Assembly: GCF_036059255.1 (NCBI RefSeq)
Contig: NZ_CP107947.1
Coordinates: 5,766,001-5,830,000 of the forward strand
Source of the DNA: Micromonospora sp. NBC_00389
GTDB taxonomy: Bacteria; Actinomycetota; Actinomycetes; Mycobacteriales; Micromonosporaceae
Reading direction: 5' to 3'
Length of the DNA stretch: 64,000 nucleotides
Shown: positions 17,493 to 25,734 of the stretch, piece after piece
Layout: the number at the start of each line of letters is the position of its first letter
Position numbering within the stretch: the first letter of the stretch is position 1
The notes under the pieces: generated by a model
What the model was told of the DNA's origin: nothing
What the model saw: only the letters and a program-made list of their open reading frames with translations
Database searches by the model: none
Program-made: the position numbers and the translations under genes

Positions 17493-18317
17493 TCAGTTGC
17501 CCAGGTCGCGGTGCCGGCGCAGCATGCCGGCGGCCAGCGGCGCGGCGTCCAGGTCGCCGGCGGCGAGCCGGGCGGCGAGGGTACGACGTACCAGCCGGTC
17601 GGCCAGCGCTGGCGCGTGCCGGCCGACAGCCATCTCCAGCCGGCCGCGCGCGGTGGTCGCCACGTCCCGGGGTGCCCGCCGGGCGGTGGCGGTGCGCAGG
17701 ATCGCCGCGACCACCCCCTCGACGGGCTCCGGCCGGGACACCCCCTGCAGGGACAGGCCGGCCTCGGCGGTGCTGTCGTGGATCGGTGAGGCCACCATGC
17801 TCGGGTAGACGACGCTCACCCCGACGTGGGTGCCCACCTCGTGGCGCAGTGCGTCGGCGTACGCGACCAGCGCCCGCTTGCTCACCCCGTACGCGGCGGC
17901 GAGCGGCAGCGGCAGCACCGCCATCCGACTGGACACGAAGATCACCCGTCCCCGTGCGGCGAGCAGTGCGGGCAGCGCCGCGGCGGTGGTCCGCCAGGCG
18001 GCCAGCAGGTTGACCTCGAGCTGCCGGCGAACCATCTCATCGGGCGGCAGCTCGGCCGGGGCGGGGCCACCGACCCCGGCGTTGTTGACCAGCAGGTCCA
18101 GCCCGCCGAGCCGGTCAACGGCAGCTCGCACCGCCGGCGGCACGGCGGCTGGGTCGGTCAGGTCGCAGCCGAGCACGGGCAGGTCGTCGTCGGGTCGCGC
18201 GTGCAGGTCCAGCCCGACCACCCGGGCGCCGGCGGCGTTCAACGCGGCGCCGAGGTGACGGCCGAACGTGCCGCTCGCCCCGGTCACCAGCACCCGGCGG
18301 CCGGTCAGCCCGGTCAC
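17493..18317 (-). CDS. Short-chain dehydrogenase/reductase
   Basis: A 274-residue classical SDR. The nucleotide-binding TGASGTFG is at residues 13-20 and NNAG is near residue 90. The catalytic Ser and YxxxK are in VIFVSSRMAVLPLPLAAAYGVSKRAL. It starts at GTG 18317 inside the stop of the upstream monooxygenase gene (GTGA overlap), so the two are translationally coupled. They probably act in sequence, the monooxygenase oxidising a substrate and the SDR interconverting an alcohol or ketone. The pair is part of the TetR-controlled locus. The C-terminal extension resembles SDRs of mycobacterial lipid-type metabolism. Confidence 0.9.
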   Translation of the reverse strand: MTGLTGRRVLVTGASGTFGRHLGAALNAAGARVVGLDLHARPDDDLPVLGCDLTDPAAVPPAVRAAVDRLGGLDLLVNNAGVGGPAPAELPPDEMVRRQLEVNLLAAWRTTAAALPALLAARGRVIFVSSRMAVLPLPLAAAYGVSKRALVAYADALRHEVGTHVGVSVVYPSMVASPIHDSTAEAGLSLQGVSRPEPVEGVVAAILRTATARRAPRDVATTARGRLEMAVGRHAPALADRLVRRTLAARLAAGDLDAAPLAAGMLRRHRDLGN

Positions 18318-19678
18318 CGTCCGGCTCCGACCGGCGCGGTGGCGTCGGGACCGCCACCGCGCGGTGCGGTCGGGCGCGCGCGGCGGGCGCCGGCGGTCAG
18401 CTCCCGGGTCAGCTCGGCCAGGTAGACGTCGAAGTCCACCCGCATCGCCGGTCTGCGCTGACCCCAGCGGGCGGTCGCCGCCCGGAGCTCGGCGCGGCAG
18501 ACGGCCCGCTGCCGGTCGGCCTCCGGTAGCGCGTACCGGCCGGCGAGCTGCGCGGCGATCAGCTTGGCCTGCGCCTCCACCAGGGGGAACGCGGACCCGG
18601 TGGACTGCATCAGCCCGACGAAGGTCAGGCCGGGGGCGTCGGGGTGGAACACGTGCCGGTACAGCGACAGGGTGTCCGCGCCCTCGTTCAGCAGCGCCGG
18701 GTCGAGGAACGGGATCTCCACCCGGTAGCCGGTGCACCAGATGATCAGGTCGACCGGGTCGCTGCGGCCGTCGGTGAACTCGACCCGGTCGCCGTCGAGG
18801 GTGGCGATGCCGGGGCGGGCCTCGATGTCGCCGTGGGTCAGCCGGGACAGCAGCCCGTCGGAGAGCGTCGGATGGTCCTGGAGGAAGCCGTGGGTCGGTG
18901 CGGGCAGCCCGTAGCGGGCGGGACTGCCGACGGTGGTGCTGAGCATGGTCTGGCTGATGCGTTGGCGCAGTCGCCACGGCAGCCGGCGGGCCAGCGCCCC
19001 GTTGAGGGTGTCGGAGGGGCGGCCCAGCAGGTACTTCGGGACCACCCACACGCCCCGGCGCAGCGACAGCAGGGTGCGGGTGGCCGCGTACGAAGCGTCC
19101 ACCGCGATGTCCATCGCGGAGTTGCCGCCCCCGACGACCAGGACCCGCTTGCCGGCCAGTTGTTCCGGGCCCCGGTAGTCGTGGCTGTGCAGCTGTTCGG
19201 CGGTGCTGGCGCCGGGGTACGGCGGGCTGGGCAGCCGGGGCACCCGGTTGTGGCCGTTGGCGACCACCACGGCCTCGACGGTGACCTCGACCGGCCCGTC
19301 CGGTCCGCTCGCCCGCACGGTCCAGGTGCCCGAGGGATCCCGGGTGACCCGCTCGACGGTGTGGCGCAGGCGGATGGTGTCGCCCAGCCCGAAGCGGTCG
19401 GCGTACCCGGCCAGGTAGCCGGCGATCCGGCGGTGGTCGGGGTAGTCGGGCCAGTCGGCGGGCATCGGGTGGTCGGCGAACTGGGTGCGGCCGCGGCTGG
19501 TGTTCAGGTGCAGCGTGCGGTACGCGGGCGAATCGGGCGCCCCGTACACCCAGAGGCCGCCGACCTGGTCGGTGGCCTCGAAGCAGACCGTCGGCACGTC
19601 GGCGTCTCGCAGTGCCTTGACGGCGGCGAGCCCGGCCGCGCCGGCGCCGATCACCGCCACCCTGGGTGGTACGCCCAT
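18314..19678 (-). CDS. Flavin-containing monooxygenase
   Basis: A 454-residue FAD/NADPH enzyme. The FAD-binding VAVIGAGAAGLAAVKAL is at the N-terminus, and the NADPH-binding GKRVLVVGGGNSAMDIAVDAS is near residue 180. The family stretch DLIIWCTGYRVEIPFLDP is near residue 320, and FVGLMQSTGSAFPLVEAQAKLIA follows. This matches FMO or Baeyer-Villiger-like monooxygenases that oxygenate N, S or ketone groups. ATG 19678 is chosen (GGGGGC upstream); a GTG at 19690 is an alternative. A TetR operator copy (19694-19711) lies directly upstream, between this gene and tetR. Confidence 0.9.
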   Translation of the reverse strand: MGVPPRVAVIGAGAAGLAAVKALRDADVPTVCFEATDQVGGLWVYGAPDSPAYRTLHLNTSRGRTQFADHPMPADWPDYPDHRRIAGYLAGYADRFGLGDTIRLRHTVERVTRDPSGTWTVRASGPDGPVEVTVEAVVVANGHNRVPRLPSPPYPGASTAEQLHSHDYRGPEQLAGKRVLVVGGGNSAMDIAVDASYAATRTLLSLRRGVWVVPKYLLGRPSDTLNGALARRLPWRLRQRISQTMLSTTVGSPARYGLPAPTHGFLQDHPTLSDGLLSRLTHGDIEARPGIATLDGDRVEFTDGRSDPVDLIIWCTGYRVEIPFLDPALLNEGADTLSLYRHVFHPDAPGLTFVGLMQSTGSAFPLVEAQAKLIAAQLAGRYALPEADRQRAVCRAELRAATARWGQRRPAMRVDFDVYLAELTRELTAGARRARPTAPRGGGPDATAPVGAGR

Positions 19679-19693
19679 CGCTGCCCCCACTTA

Positions 19694-19711
19694 ATCCAAC
19701 GTCCGATGGAT
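19694..19711. promoter_or_regulatory. TetR operator copy 1, upstream of the monooxygenase gene
   Basis: ATCCAACGTCCGATGGAT, with ATCCA/TGGAT arms. Compared with the reverse complement of the second copy at 20404-20421, 15 of 18 bases match. It sits in the short gap between tetR and the monooxygenase start, so it would control the monooxygenase-SDR pair independently of tetR. Confidence 0.75.
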
Positions 19712-19734
19712 AATCGTCGTGAGCGGGCGGCCCG

Positions 19735-20391
19735 TCAAGAGGCCGCCGGTCCGTACAGCCCGTCCAGGAAGCGGTGCACGAACACCCGGAACTCGCGCCG
19801 CTCCCGGGCGCCCGGCGCACCCGCGGCCAGCGCCACCACGTGCCCGTGTGCGGCCCAGACCAGGCTTCGCACCGTGATGTGCGGTGTCGGTTCGACCAGC
19901 GCGCCGGCCGCCGCCGCGGCGGTGAGCAACTCCGTCACCAGCCGGTACAACGGCTCGGCGTAGCGCTGGTCGAGCTCGGCGTGCCGCTGCGGTTCCAGCC
20001 AGCGTCGCAGCCACAGCGCGGTGGTCTCCGGACGGTCCTCCAGGAAGTCGACGAAGACGTCGACCAGGTCGTGCAGGGCGCGCCGCGCCGCGTCCGGCCC
20101 CGCGTCGAGGGCCGATCGGGCCTGCTCGGCGGCCTGCGTCAGGACCTCCCGTTCGGCGCTGAAGACCCGGGCGAAGCAGGCGTCGTAGAGCGCCGCCTTC
20201 GTACCGGTGTGGTGGGCGACCGTGGCGACGTCCACGCCGGCGGCGGCGGCGACCTCCCGGAGCCCGACGGCGTCGAAGCCGCGCTCGGCGAAGAGCGCGG
20301 TGGCCGCGGTGAGCACCACCTCGCGGGTCGGGCGGCTCTGGTCCCGGCGGGGCCGACCCGGACGGCGTTGGGGCATGGTCATGGCCGCCAT
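19735..20391 (-). CDS. TetR-family transcriptional repressor
   Basis: A 218-residue regulator. The N-terminal helix-turn-helix (about residues 22-70) reads VVLTAATALFAERGFDAVGLREVAAAAGVDVATVAHHTGTKAALYDACF, with an unusual HHTG in place of the common YYHF. The C-terminal ligand domain is TetR_C-like and all-helical. The start at ATG 20391 has TAGGGG seven bases upstream; internal ATGs at 20382 and 20376 are less likely. Two near-identical palindromes, one before this gene and the divergent MFS gene and one before the monooxygenase gene, are its likely binding sites, implying control of itself, the MFS exporter and the oxidative enzymes. Confidence 0.9.
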   Translation of the reverse strand: MAAMTMPQRRPGRPRRDQSRPTREVVLTAATALFAERGFDAVGLREVAAAAGVDVATVAHHTGTKAALYDACFARVFSAEREVLTQAAEQARSALDAGPDAARRALHDLVDVFVDFLEDRPETTALWLRRWLEPQRHAELDQRYAEPLYRLVTELLTAAAAAGALVEPTPHITVRSLVWAAHGHVVALAAGAPGARERREFRVFVHRFLDGLYGPAAS

Positions 20392-20403
20392 TCTGCCCCT
20401 AGA

Positions 20404-20421
20404 ATCCATCAACCGTTGGAT
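20404..20421. promoter_or_regulatory. TetR operator copy 2, between tetR and the MFS gene
   Basis: ATCCATCAACCGTTGGAT (AATCCA...TGGATT when extended by one base each side). It lies 12 bases upstream of tetR and 32 bases upstream of the MFS start, placed to repress both divergent promoters. It matches copy 1 in inverted orientation. Confidence 0.75.
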
Positions 20422-20453
20422 TGGTGGGCTGCTGCCCTGGAGAGGATGCGGCG

Positions 20454-21803
20454 ATGACCGGGCTCGACCGGCGGCCCGCCGCCGCCACAGATGCGACGCT
20501 GCCCCGCGGCCCGTTGGCCGGCTTCGCCGCCGGCTCGATCGGCATGGGTGTCTGGGTGACCGTGCCCGGCCTGCTGCTGCTCTACTTCCTCACCGACGTG
20601 CTGGCCGTCGAGCCGTGGCTGGCCGGTCTGGCGCTGCTGTTGCCGAAGGTCGCCGACGTGCTGCTGCACCCGTGGGTCGGGCATCGCGCCGACGTGGAGC
20701 AGACCCGCCGGGGCGACCGGCGGCGACTGCTGCTGCTCGGCTGCGTCCTGCCGCTCGCGTTCGCCGCGATCTTCGCGGTGCCCGGCGAGCTGACGGGCGC
20801 ACCGGCCGCCGCGTGGGTGGCGGTGTTCTTCGTCGCCGGCAACCTGCTCTTCGCCGCCTACCAGGTCCCCTACCTGGCCACCCCGGCCGACCTGCGGATC
20901 GGCTACCACGAACGCACCCGGCTGATGGCGTTCCGGATGGTGGTGCTGACCCTGGGCATCCTCGTCTCCGGGCTGCTGGCCCCCCTGCTGACCGGCGGCG
21001 ACGCCGCGACCCGCACCGGCTACCAGCGGATGGGTGTGGTCCTGGCGGTGGGGATGCTGGCCGCCATGCTGGTCGGCGTCGCCGGCATCGCCCGGCTGCG
21101 CGGCTCCGCGGCGGCGACCGGTCCGGCGGGGCACGGCGGGTGGCGGGCGTTGCGCACCGCGCTGCGCGACCGGCAGTTCCGCTGGCTGGTCGCCGCCTAC
21201 CTGGCCATGTCCACCACCACCCATCTGGTACTGGCCGCGGTGCCCTACTACGCCGAGTACGAGCTGCGCGCCCCCGGCCTGACCACGGTGCTGGTGGCCG
21301 CGTTCGTGGCGCCGGCCCTGCTGGTCACCCCGGCCTGGCTGGTGCTGGCCCGCCGGGTCGGCAAGCAGCGGGCGCTGCTCGGCGCGCAGGGCGCGTTCGC
21401 GGCCGGCTCGCTGGTGCTGGCGGTGGGCCGACCGGCCGGCCTGCCCCTGCTGATCGGCGCGGTGGCGGTGCTCGGGGTGGCGTTCGCCGGCATGCAGCTG
21501 CTGCCGTTCTCGATGCTGCCCGACGTGATCCGCGCGGCCGACACGACCGGCGCCGGCACCTACACCGGGGTGTGGACGGCCACCGAGGCCACCGGCGCGG
21601 CCCTCGGCCCGTACGCGTACGCCCTGTGCCTGACCGTCGGCGGGTTCGTGGCCTCGACGGCCGGTCAGACGCCGGTCCAGCCGGACGCGGCGCTCGCGGC
21701 GGTCCGCTACGGGTTCGGGCTGCTGCCCGCCGTGGCGATGCTCGCGGCGCTGCTGCTGCAACGCCGCTACACCCTGGACGCGACCGCCCGGACGGCCGGC
21801 TGA
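20454..21803 (+). CDS. MFS transporter of the glycoside-pentoside-hexuronide type
   Basis: A 449-residue 12-helix membrane protein. It opens GPLAGFAAGSIGMGVWVTVPGLLLLYFLTDVLAVEPWLAGLALLLPKVADVLLHPWVGHRAD, with the conserved K..D...P..G..D pattern of GPH (MelB-like) cation symporters, and contains the QVPYLA segment. ATG 20454 has GGAGAGG upstream. It is divergent from tetR with an operator copy between them, so it is probably induced together with the monooxygenase and SDR, for uptake or efflux of their substrate. The transported compound is unknown. Confidence 0.88.
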   Translation: MTGLDRRPAAATDATLPRGPLAGFAAGSIGMGVWVTVPGLLLLYFLTDVLAVEPWLAGLALLLPKVADVLLHPWVGHRADVEQTRRGDRRRLLLLGCVLPLAFAAIFAVPGELTGAPAAAWVAVFFVAGNLLFAAYQVPYLATPADLRIGYHERTRLMAFRMVVLTLGILVSGLLAPLLTGGDAATRTGYQRMGVVLAVGMLAAMLVGVAGIARLRGSAAATGPAGHGGWRALRTALRDRQFRWLVAAYLAMSTTTHLVLAAVPYYAEYELRAPGLTTVLVAAFVAPALLVTPAWLVLARRVGKQRALLGAQGAFAAGSLVLAVGRPAGLPLLIGAVAVLGVAFAGMQLLPFSMLPDVIRAADTTGAGTYTGVWTATEATGAALGPYAYALCLTVGGFVASTAGQTPVQPDAALAAVRYGFGLLPAVAMLAALLLQRRYTLDATARTAG

Positions 21804-21849
21804 CGGCGCGGCGACGCCGTCAGTTGCCCGGCACTAGACTTCGCCCTCG

Positions 21850-23007
21850 ATGGACGCCCAGCCCACCCCCACCGAAACCCGCCCGTGTGCCCACTGTGGA
21901 CAGCCGGTGCCGCAGCGTGTCGGCGCGGGTCGACCGTTCCGCTACTGCCGGGACAACGACGGCGCCTGCCAGCGCGCCTCCCGCAACAGTCGGATGCGCC
22001 ACCGCAACGCCCCCGGCCTGCCCGGGCAGGTGGCCCGCACCTGGGAGGCGGTGGACCGGCTCGACCAGATCGTCGAGACGTTGACCGAGTCCCTGCACGC
22101 CGAGCTGTCCCCGGTGGGTGTGCAGCGGCAGTTGGCCCAGGCCCGCGCCGAGGCGGCCACCGAGGTCGCCGCCGCGCAGGCCGAACGCGATGAGGCCCGC
22201 GGCGACGCCGAGGACGCGGCGGCGGACGCGGCCCGGGCCCGCGAGCAGGCCCGTGGTGCGCTGGCCGACGCCGAGGACGCCCGGCAGCGCGCCGAGCGGG
22301 CCGTACAGCAGGCCGGCGCGGCCGACGAGCGGACCCAGCGGGCCGAGGCCGCCCGCGACCAGGCACGTCACGACGCCAGTGCGGCCGAGGCGCTGCGGAG
22401 CCAGGCCGAGCGGGACCGCGACCAGGCGCGACACGACCTGCGCGACCTGCGCGCGCACCATGACACCGAGCGGCAGCGGGTGGCGGACCTGACCGTCGAG
22501 CGCGACGCGGTGCGCGCCGACGCCGAGCGGGCCACCCGGGCCGCGGCCGAGGCGACCGAGCGGGCGCAGCGGTGGCAGGCCGAGGTGCAGGACGTCCGGC
22601 GTCAGATCGAGCAGGCCCGCGCGGACGCCGCGCGGACCCGCACCGAGGCCGCCGACGCCGCCCGGGCCCGGGAGCAGGCCGACCGGGCCCGCGACCGCGC
22701 GCAGGTCGCCGCCCGCGAGGCCGACGACGCCCGGCAGGAGGCGGCCGAGCTGGCCGCGCAGCTACGCGCGGAACTGGCCGCCACGGCCGCGCAGCGCGAC
22801 ACGCTCGCCGCCGAGGTGGGCGCCGCCCGGCAGGCCGCGGCCACCGCCGAGGGCCGGCTCAGCGCCCTGACGGTACGGCTGGAGGCCGCCGAGACCGACC
22901 GGGACCTGGCCCAGCGGCGGGTGGCGCAGCTCGGCGACCAGGTCAGCGACCTGGCCTTGGCGCTGGCCCGGCTCGGTGCCGCCACTGCCGACGACGCCAC
23001 CCGCTGA
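21850..23007 (+). CDS. Long coiled-coil protein with N-terminal zinc-binding motif
   Basis: A 385-residue protein. Residues 13-41 contain CAHCGQPVPQRVGAGRPFRYC and a later C (GACQRAS), a zinc-ribbon-like cysteine set seen in actinomycete hypothetical proteins. From about residue 85 to 375 the protein is an almost continuous Ala/Arg/Glu-rich heptad coiled coil. There is no signal peptide or membrane segment. The layout (small DNA- or metal-binding head plus a very long coiled coil) recalls KfrA-like plasmid proteins and nucleoid-associated scaffolds. Function is unknown; the role as a DNA-organising or structural protein is inference. Confidence 0.8.
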   Translation: MDAQPTPTETRPCAHCGQPVPQRVGAGRPFRYCRDNDGACQRASRNSRMRHRNAPGLPGQVARTWEAVDRLDQIVETLTESLHAELSPVGVQRQLAQARAEAATEVAAAQAERDEARGDAEDAAADAARAREQARGALADAEDARQRAERAVQQAGAADERTQRAEAARDQARHDASAAEALRSQAERDRDQARHDLRDLRAHHDTERQRVADLTVERDAVRADAERATRAAAEATERAQRWQAEVQDVRRQIEQARADAARTRTEAADAARAREQADRARDRAQVAAREADDARQEAAELAAQLRAELAATAAQRDTLAAEVGAARQAAATAEGRLSALTVRLEAAETDRDLAQRRVAQLGDQVSDLALALARLGAATADDATR

Positions 23008-23030
23008 CGCGGCCCGGTGCTCAGGCCCGG

Positions 23031-24512
23031 TCAGTGGATGCCGGCCATCAGCGCGCGGATGTGCCGGGCGAACATCACCGCGCCCAGCCCGAACGCCACC
23101 GACGCCAGGCCGAAGGTGAGGAAGTAGGTCGGCTCGGACCAGGTGTCGGCGAGCCGGGCCACCTGCCCGCCGATCGCGTCGCCGACGGCGGTGGCGAGGA
23201 ACCACAGCCCCAGCATCTGGCTGGCGTACTTCACCGGCGCCAGCTTGGTGGTGGCGGACAGGCCGACCGGGCTCAGCGACAGCTCACCGGCGACCTGGAG
23301 GGCGAAGACCGCCACCAGCCACCACGGGGACACCTGGTCGCCGCCGACGGCGGCCTGCGCGGCGGCGGCCATCAGCACGAACGACAGGCCGTTGAGTACC
23401 AGACCGACGGCGAACTTCACCGGCGTGGACACCCGGTGGCCCACCCGCAGCCACAGCAGCGCGAACAGCGGCGCGCCGATGATGACCAGGATCGGGTTGA
23501 CCGACTGGAGCCAGGACGCGGGGAAGGTGAAGCCGGCGACGTTCCGGTCGGTGCGTTCGGCGGCGAAGATGTTCAGCACCGACCCGGCCTGGTCGTAGAT
23601 CAGCCAGAACGCGGCGGCGAACACGAACAGCCACAGGTACGCCTTCATCCGGCTGCGCTCGGTCGTGCTGAGCTCCCGGTCGGTCATGATCCGGGCGAAG
23701 TAGCCGATGGTGACCAGCACGGTGACCGCGGTGAGCAGGTTCACCACCGAGTCGATGGTGAACAGTCCGGCCAGCGCGAGCGCGGCGACGAGTACGACGA
23801 GCGCCGCGACCGCCACGCCGACGCGGGTCAGCGCCCGGCGGCGGTCCGCGCCCAGCAGCGGGTCGGCCGGGCGGTCCCCGGCGTCGCCCAGGTTGCGCCG
23901 GCCCAGCACGTACTGGATCACACCGAAGGTCATTCCGACCGCGGCCACGGCGAATCCCAGATGCCAGTTGATCTTCTCGCCGAGCAGGCCGGTGATCAGC
24001 GGGGCGATGAACGCGCCCAGGTTGATGCCCATGTAGAAGATCGAGAAGCCGGCGTCGCGGCGTGGGGAGTCCCGGTCGTACAGGGCGCCGACCATGGTGG
24101 AGATGTTCGGTTTCAGCAGGCCGGTACCGAGGACGATGAGGACCATCCCGGCGAAGACGCTCCACCGCGTGGGCACCGCCATCACGTAGTGCCCGGCGGC
24201 GATCACCACCCCACCCCACAGCACGCTGCGCCGGGCGCCGATCAGCCGGTCGGCGACCCACCCGCCGGGCAGCGCCATCAGGTACACCATCGCGTTGTAC
24301 GTGCCGTAGACCGCGGTGGCGCTGGAATCGCCCAGGCCCAGCCCGTCGTCGGTGGTCTCGGCCGTGAGGTACAACACCAGGATCGCCCGCATGCCGTAGA
24401 AGCTGAACCGCTCCCACATCTCGGTGAGGAAAAGGGTGGCCAGTGCGCGGGGATGACCGAAGAACGTCCGCTCGGTCGGGGCACCGCGCTCGACCGGCAC
24501 GTCATGGGCCAT
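23031..24512 (-). CDS. Proton-dependent oligopeptide transporter (POT/PTR family)
   Basis: A 493-residue membrane protein with about 14 helices. The POT signature ExxERF appears as EMWERFSFYGMRAILVLYL near residue 32. PTR2 signatures follow: GTGLLKPNISTMVG, then DAGFSIFYMGINLGAFIAPLI. It imports di- and tripeptides with protons across the cytoplasmic membrane. ATG 24512 follows a GGAGG-like purine stretch on the reverse strand. It stands alone, divergent from rbpA. The fit to DtpT-like bacterial members is good over the full length. Confidence 0.94.
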   Translation of the reverse strand: MAHDVPVERGAPTERTFFGHPRALATLFLTEMWERFSFYGMRAILVLYLTAETTDDGLGLGDSSATAVYGTYNAMVYLMALPGGWVADRLIGARRSVLWGGVVIAAGHYVMAVPTRWSVFAGMVLIVLGTGLLKPNISTMVGALYDRDSPRRDAGFSIFYMGINLGAFIAPLITGLLGEKINWHLGFAVAAVGMTFGVIQYVLGRRNLGDAGDRPADPLLGADRRRALTRVGVAVAALVVLVAALALAGLFTIDSVVNLLTAVTVLVTIGYFARIMTDRELSTTERSRMKAYLWLFVFAAAFWLIYDQAGSVLNIFAAERTDRNVAGFTFPASWLQSVNPILVIIGAPLFALLWLRVGHRVSTPVKFAVGLVLNGLSFVLMAAAAQAAVGGDQVSPWWLVAVFALQVAGELSLSPVGLSATTKLAPVKYASQMLGLWFLATAVGDAIGGQVARLADTWSEPTYFLTFGLASVAFGLGAVMFARHIRALMAGIH

Positions 24513-24666
24513 CGCAACCTCCGCTGCACTCGGGCGGTTAACATCCCCGGTGGCAGCCGAAACACTCCACCGTTGCGAACCGGCCGGGGATCACCTGGTG
24601 GGGTGGTCGTCCTGGCCGGCTACCCTTGGTCCCGGCCCACCCGTGGACGCCTCACGCCCCCGGGCG

Positions 24667-24693
24667 GGAATGGCTGGGCGGGAACGCACCGTT
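24667..24693 (+). promoter_or_regulatory. Candidate SigR-type promoter of rbpA
   Basis: GGAAT at 24667-24671 and GTT at 24691-24693 are separated by 19 bases. The Streptomyces SigR consensus is GGAAT-N18/19-GTT, and rbpA is a known SigR target there. The site lies 42 bases before the start codon. Confidence 0.6.
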
Positions 24694-24734
24694 ACACCCA
24701 GAAGACCAGCACCACGAACGAGGGGAAGTCGATC

Positions 24735-25076
24735 ATGGGCGAGCGTATGCTGCGCGGAAGCCGCCTGGGCGCGGTCAGCTATGAATCCGACCGCAACACG
24801 GAGCTCGCGCCGCGTCAGACCCGCGAGTACCTCTGTGCCAAGGGCCACCAGTTCGAGGTGCCGTTCGCCGTCGACGCCGAGGTCCCGACGACCTGGGAAT
24901 GCAAGTTCGACGGCAGCGTCGCTCGACTCGTCGACGGCAACGAGCCGGAGCAGAAGAAGGCCAAGCCGCCGCGTACCCACTGGGACATGCTGCTGGAGCG
25001 GCGCTCCATCGCCGAGCTCGAGGACATCCTCGCTGAGCGGCTGCAGGAGGTCCGTACCCGCCGCGGCCGCGCCTGA
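24735..25076 (+). CDS. rbpA: RNA polymerase-binding protein RbpA
   Basis: A 113-residue actinobacteria-specific transcription factor. It contains the basal linker and core domain (LRGSRLGAVSYESDRNTELAPRQTREYLCAKGHQFEVPFAVDAEVPTTWECKFDGS) with the two cysteines of the core fold, and the C-terminal sigma-interaction domain (RTHWDMLLERRSIAELEDILAERL). RbpA stabilises RNA polymerase with the principal sigma factor and promotes open-complex formation. ATG 24735 has GAGGGGAAG upstream. A SigR-like promoter upstream and a strong terminator after the stop make this a monocistronic unit. Confidence 0.97.
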   Translation: MGERMLRGSRLGAVSYESDRNTELAPRQTREYLCAKGHQFEVPFAVDAEVPTTWECKFDGSVARLVDGNEPEQKKAKPPRTHWDMLLERRSIAELEDILAERLQEVRTRRGRA

Positions 25077-25092
25077 GCCGCACCGCACCGCA

Positions 25093-25136
25093 CGACACGG
25101 CGCCCCCGGGGTTTCCCCCGGGGGCGCCGTCGTGTC
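25093..25136 (+). terminator. Terminator of rbpA
   Basis: A 13-bp perfect stem (CGGCGCCCCCGGG, 25098-25110, with 25117-25129), extended by one inner pair and by a bulged GACAC/GTGTC outer helix. It lies 21 bases after the rbpA stop and also faces the end of fxsA. Confidence 0.8.
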
Positions 25137-25144
25137 TCTACCGG

Positions 25145-25669
25145 TCAGTTACGGCCAGGCTCGACGATCTCGCCCTCGATGGCCCGGCCGCCGTCGACCA
25201 CCACCGGCTGCTCCGGTTCCGGACGGGGCGTCGGTCGCGGCGCACCCTGGCGCACCCGCACGGTACGCGGGCCGAACAGGTCACCGGCGACCATCGACGA
25301 CACCCGCCGCTCGGTGGTGCGTTGCATCCCGGCGCGGGCCAACCGCCGCAGCGGCGGCACCAGCAGCAGCAGGCCGACCACGCCGCTGACCAGACCGGGC
25401 ACCGCCAACAGCAGCGCGCCGGCCAACCCGACCAGCCCGTCGGTCACCTGCCGGCCCGGTGGCTGTCCCGCCTGCGTCGCGGAGCGGAATCCACGCCAGG
25501 CGCGCATGCCCTCGCGGCGCAGCAGCACCAGCCCGAGCAGCGAGGCCCCGAACACCAGCAGCACCGCCACGCCGAACCCCAACGCCCGCCCCACCAGGAC
25601 GAACACCGCAAGTTCCAGCACCACCGCCAGCAACAGGGCCAACGGTACGAACCTCAGTCCTCGGCGCAT
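25145..25669 (-). CDS. fxsA: FxsA family membrane protein
   Basis: A 174-residue protein with the FxsA domain in its first 120 residues: PLALLLAVVLELAVFVLVGRALG, then LLGLVLLRREGMRAWRGFRSA, then GLAGALLLAVPGLVSGVVGLLLLVPPLRRL. Three to four transmembrane helices are visible. The C-terminal 55 residues are a cytoplasmic Pro-rich tail. In Escherichia coli, FxsA overproduction relieves phage T7 exclusion by F plasmids; its normal role is unclear. It follows ppm1 on the same strand by about 65 bases, so it may be the end of the lnt-ppm1 unit. Confidence 0.88.
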   Translation of the reverse strand: MRRGLRFVPLALLLAVVLELAVFVLVGRALGFGVAVLLVFGASLLGLVLLRREGMRAWRGFRSATQAGQPPGRQVTDGLVGLAGALLLAVPGLVSGVVGLLLLVPPLRRLARAGMQRTTERRVSSMVAGDLFGPRTVRVRQGAPRPTPRPEPEQPVVVDGGRAIEGEIVEPGRN

Positions 25670-25734
25670 CTCACCTCATCGCCATCCCGCGGCACACGGA
25701 CAAGTACCGCCCTTCCAGCATGACACGGCCGCGC

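Noticed and set aside
22572..25076. An 834-codon forward frame ending with rbpA
   Set aside because: Only the last 113 codons are a real protein (RbpA, with its own ribosome binding site and promoter). The rest is antisense to the peptide transporter or an off-frame of the coiled-coil gene.
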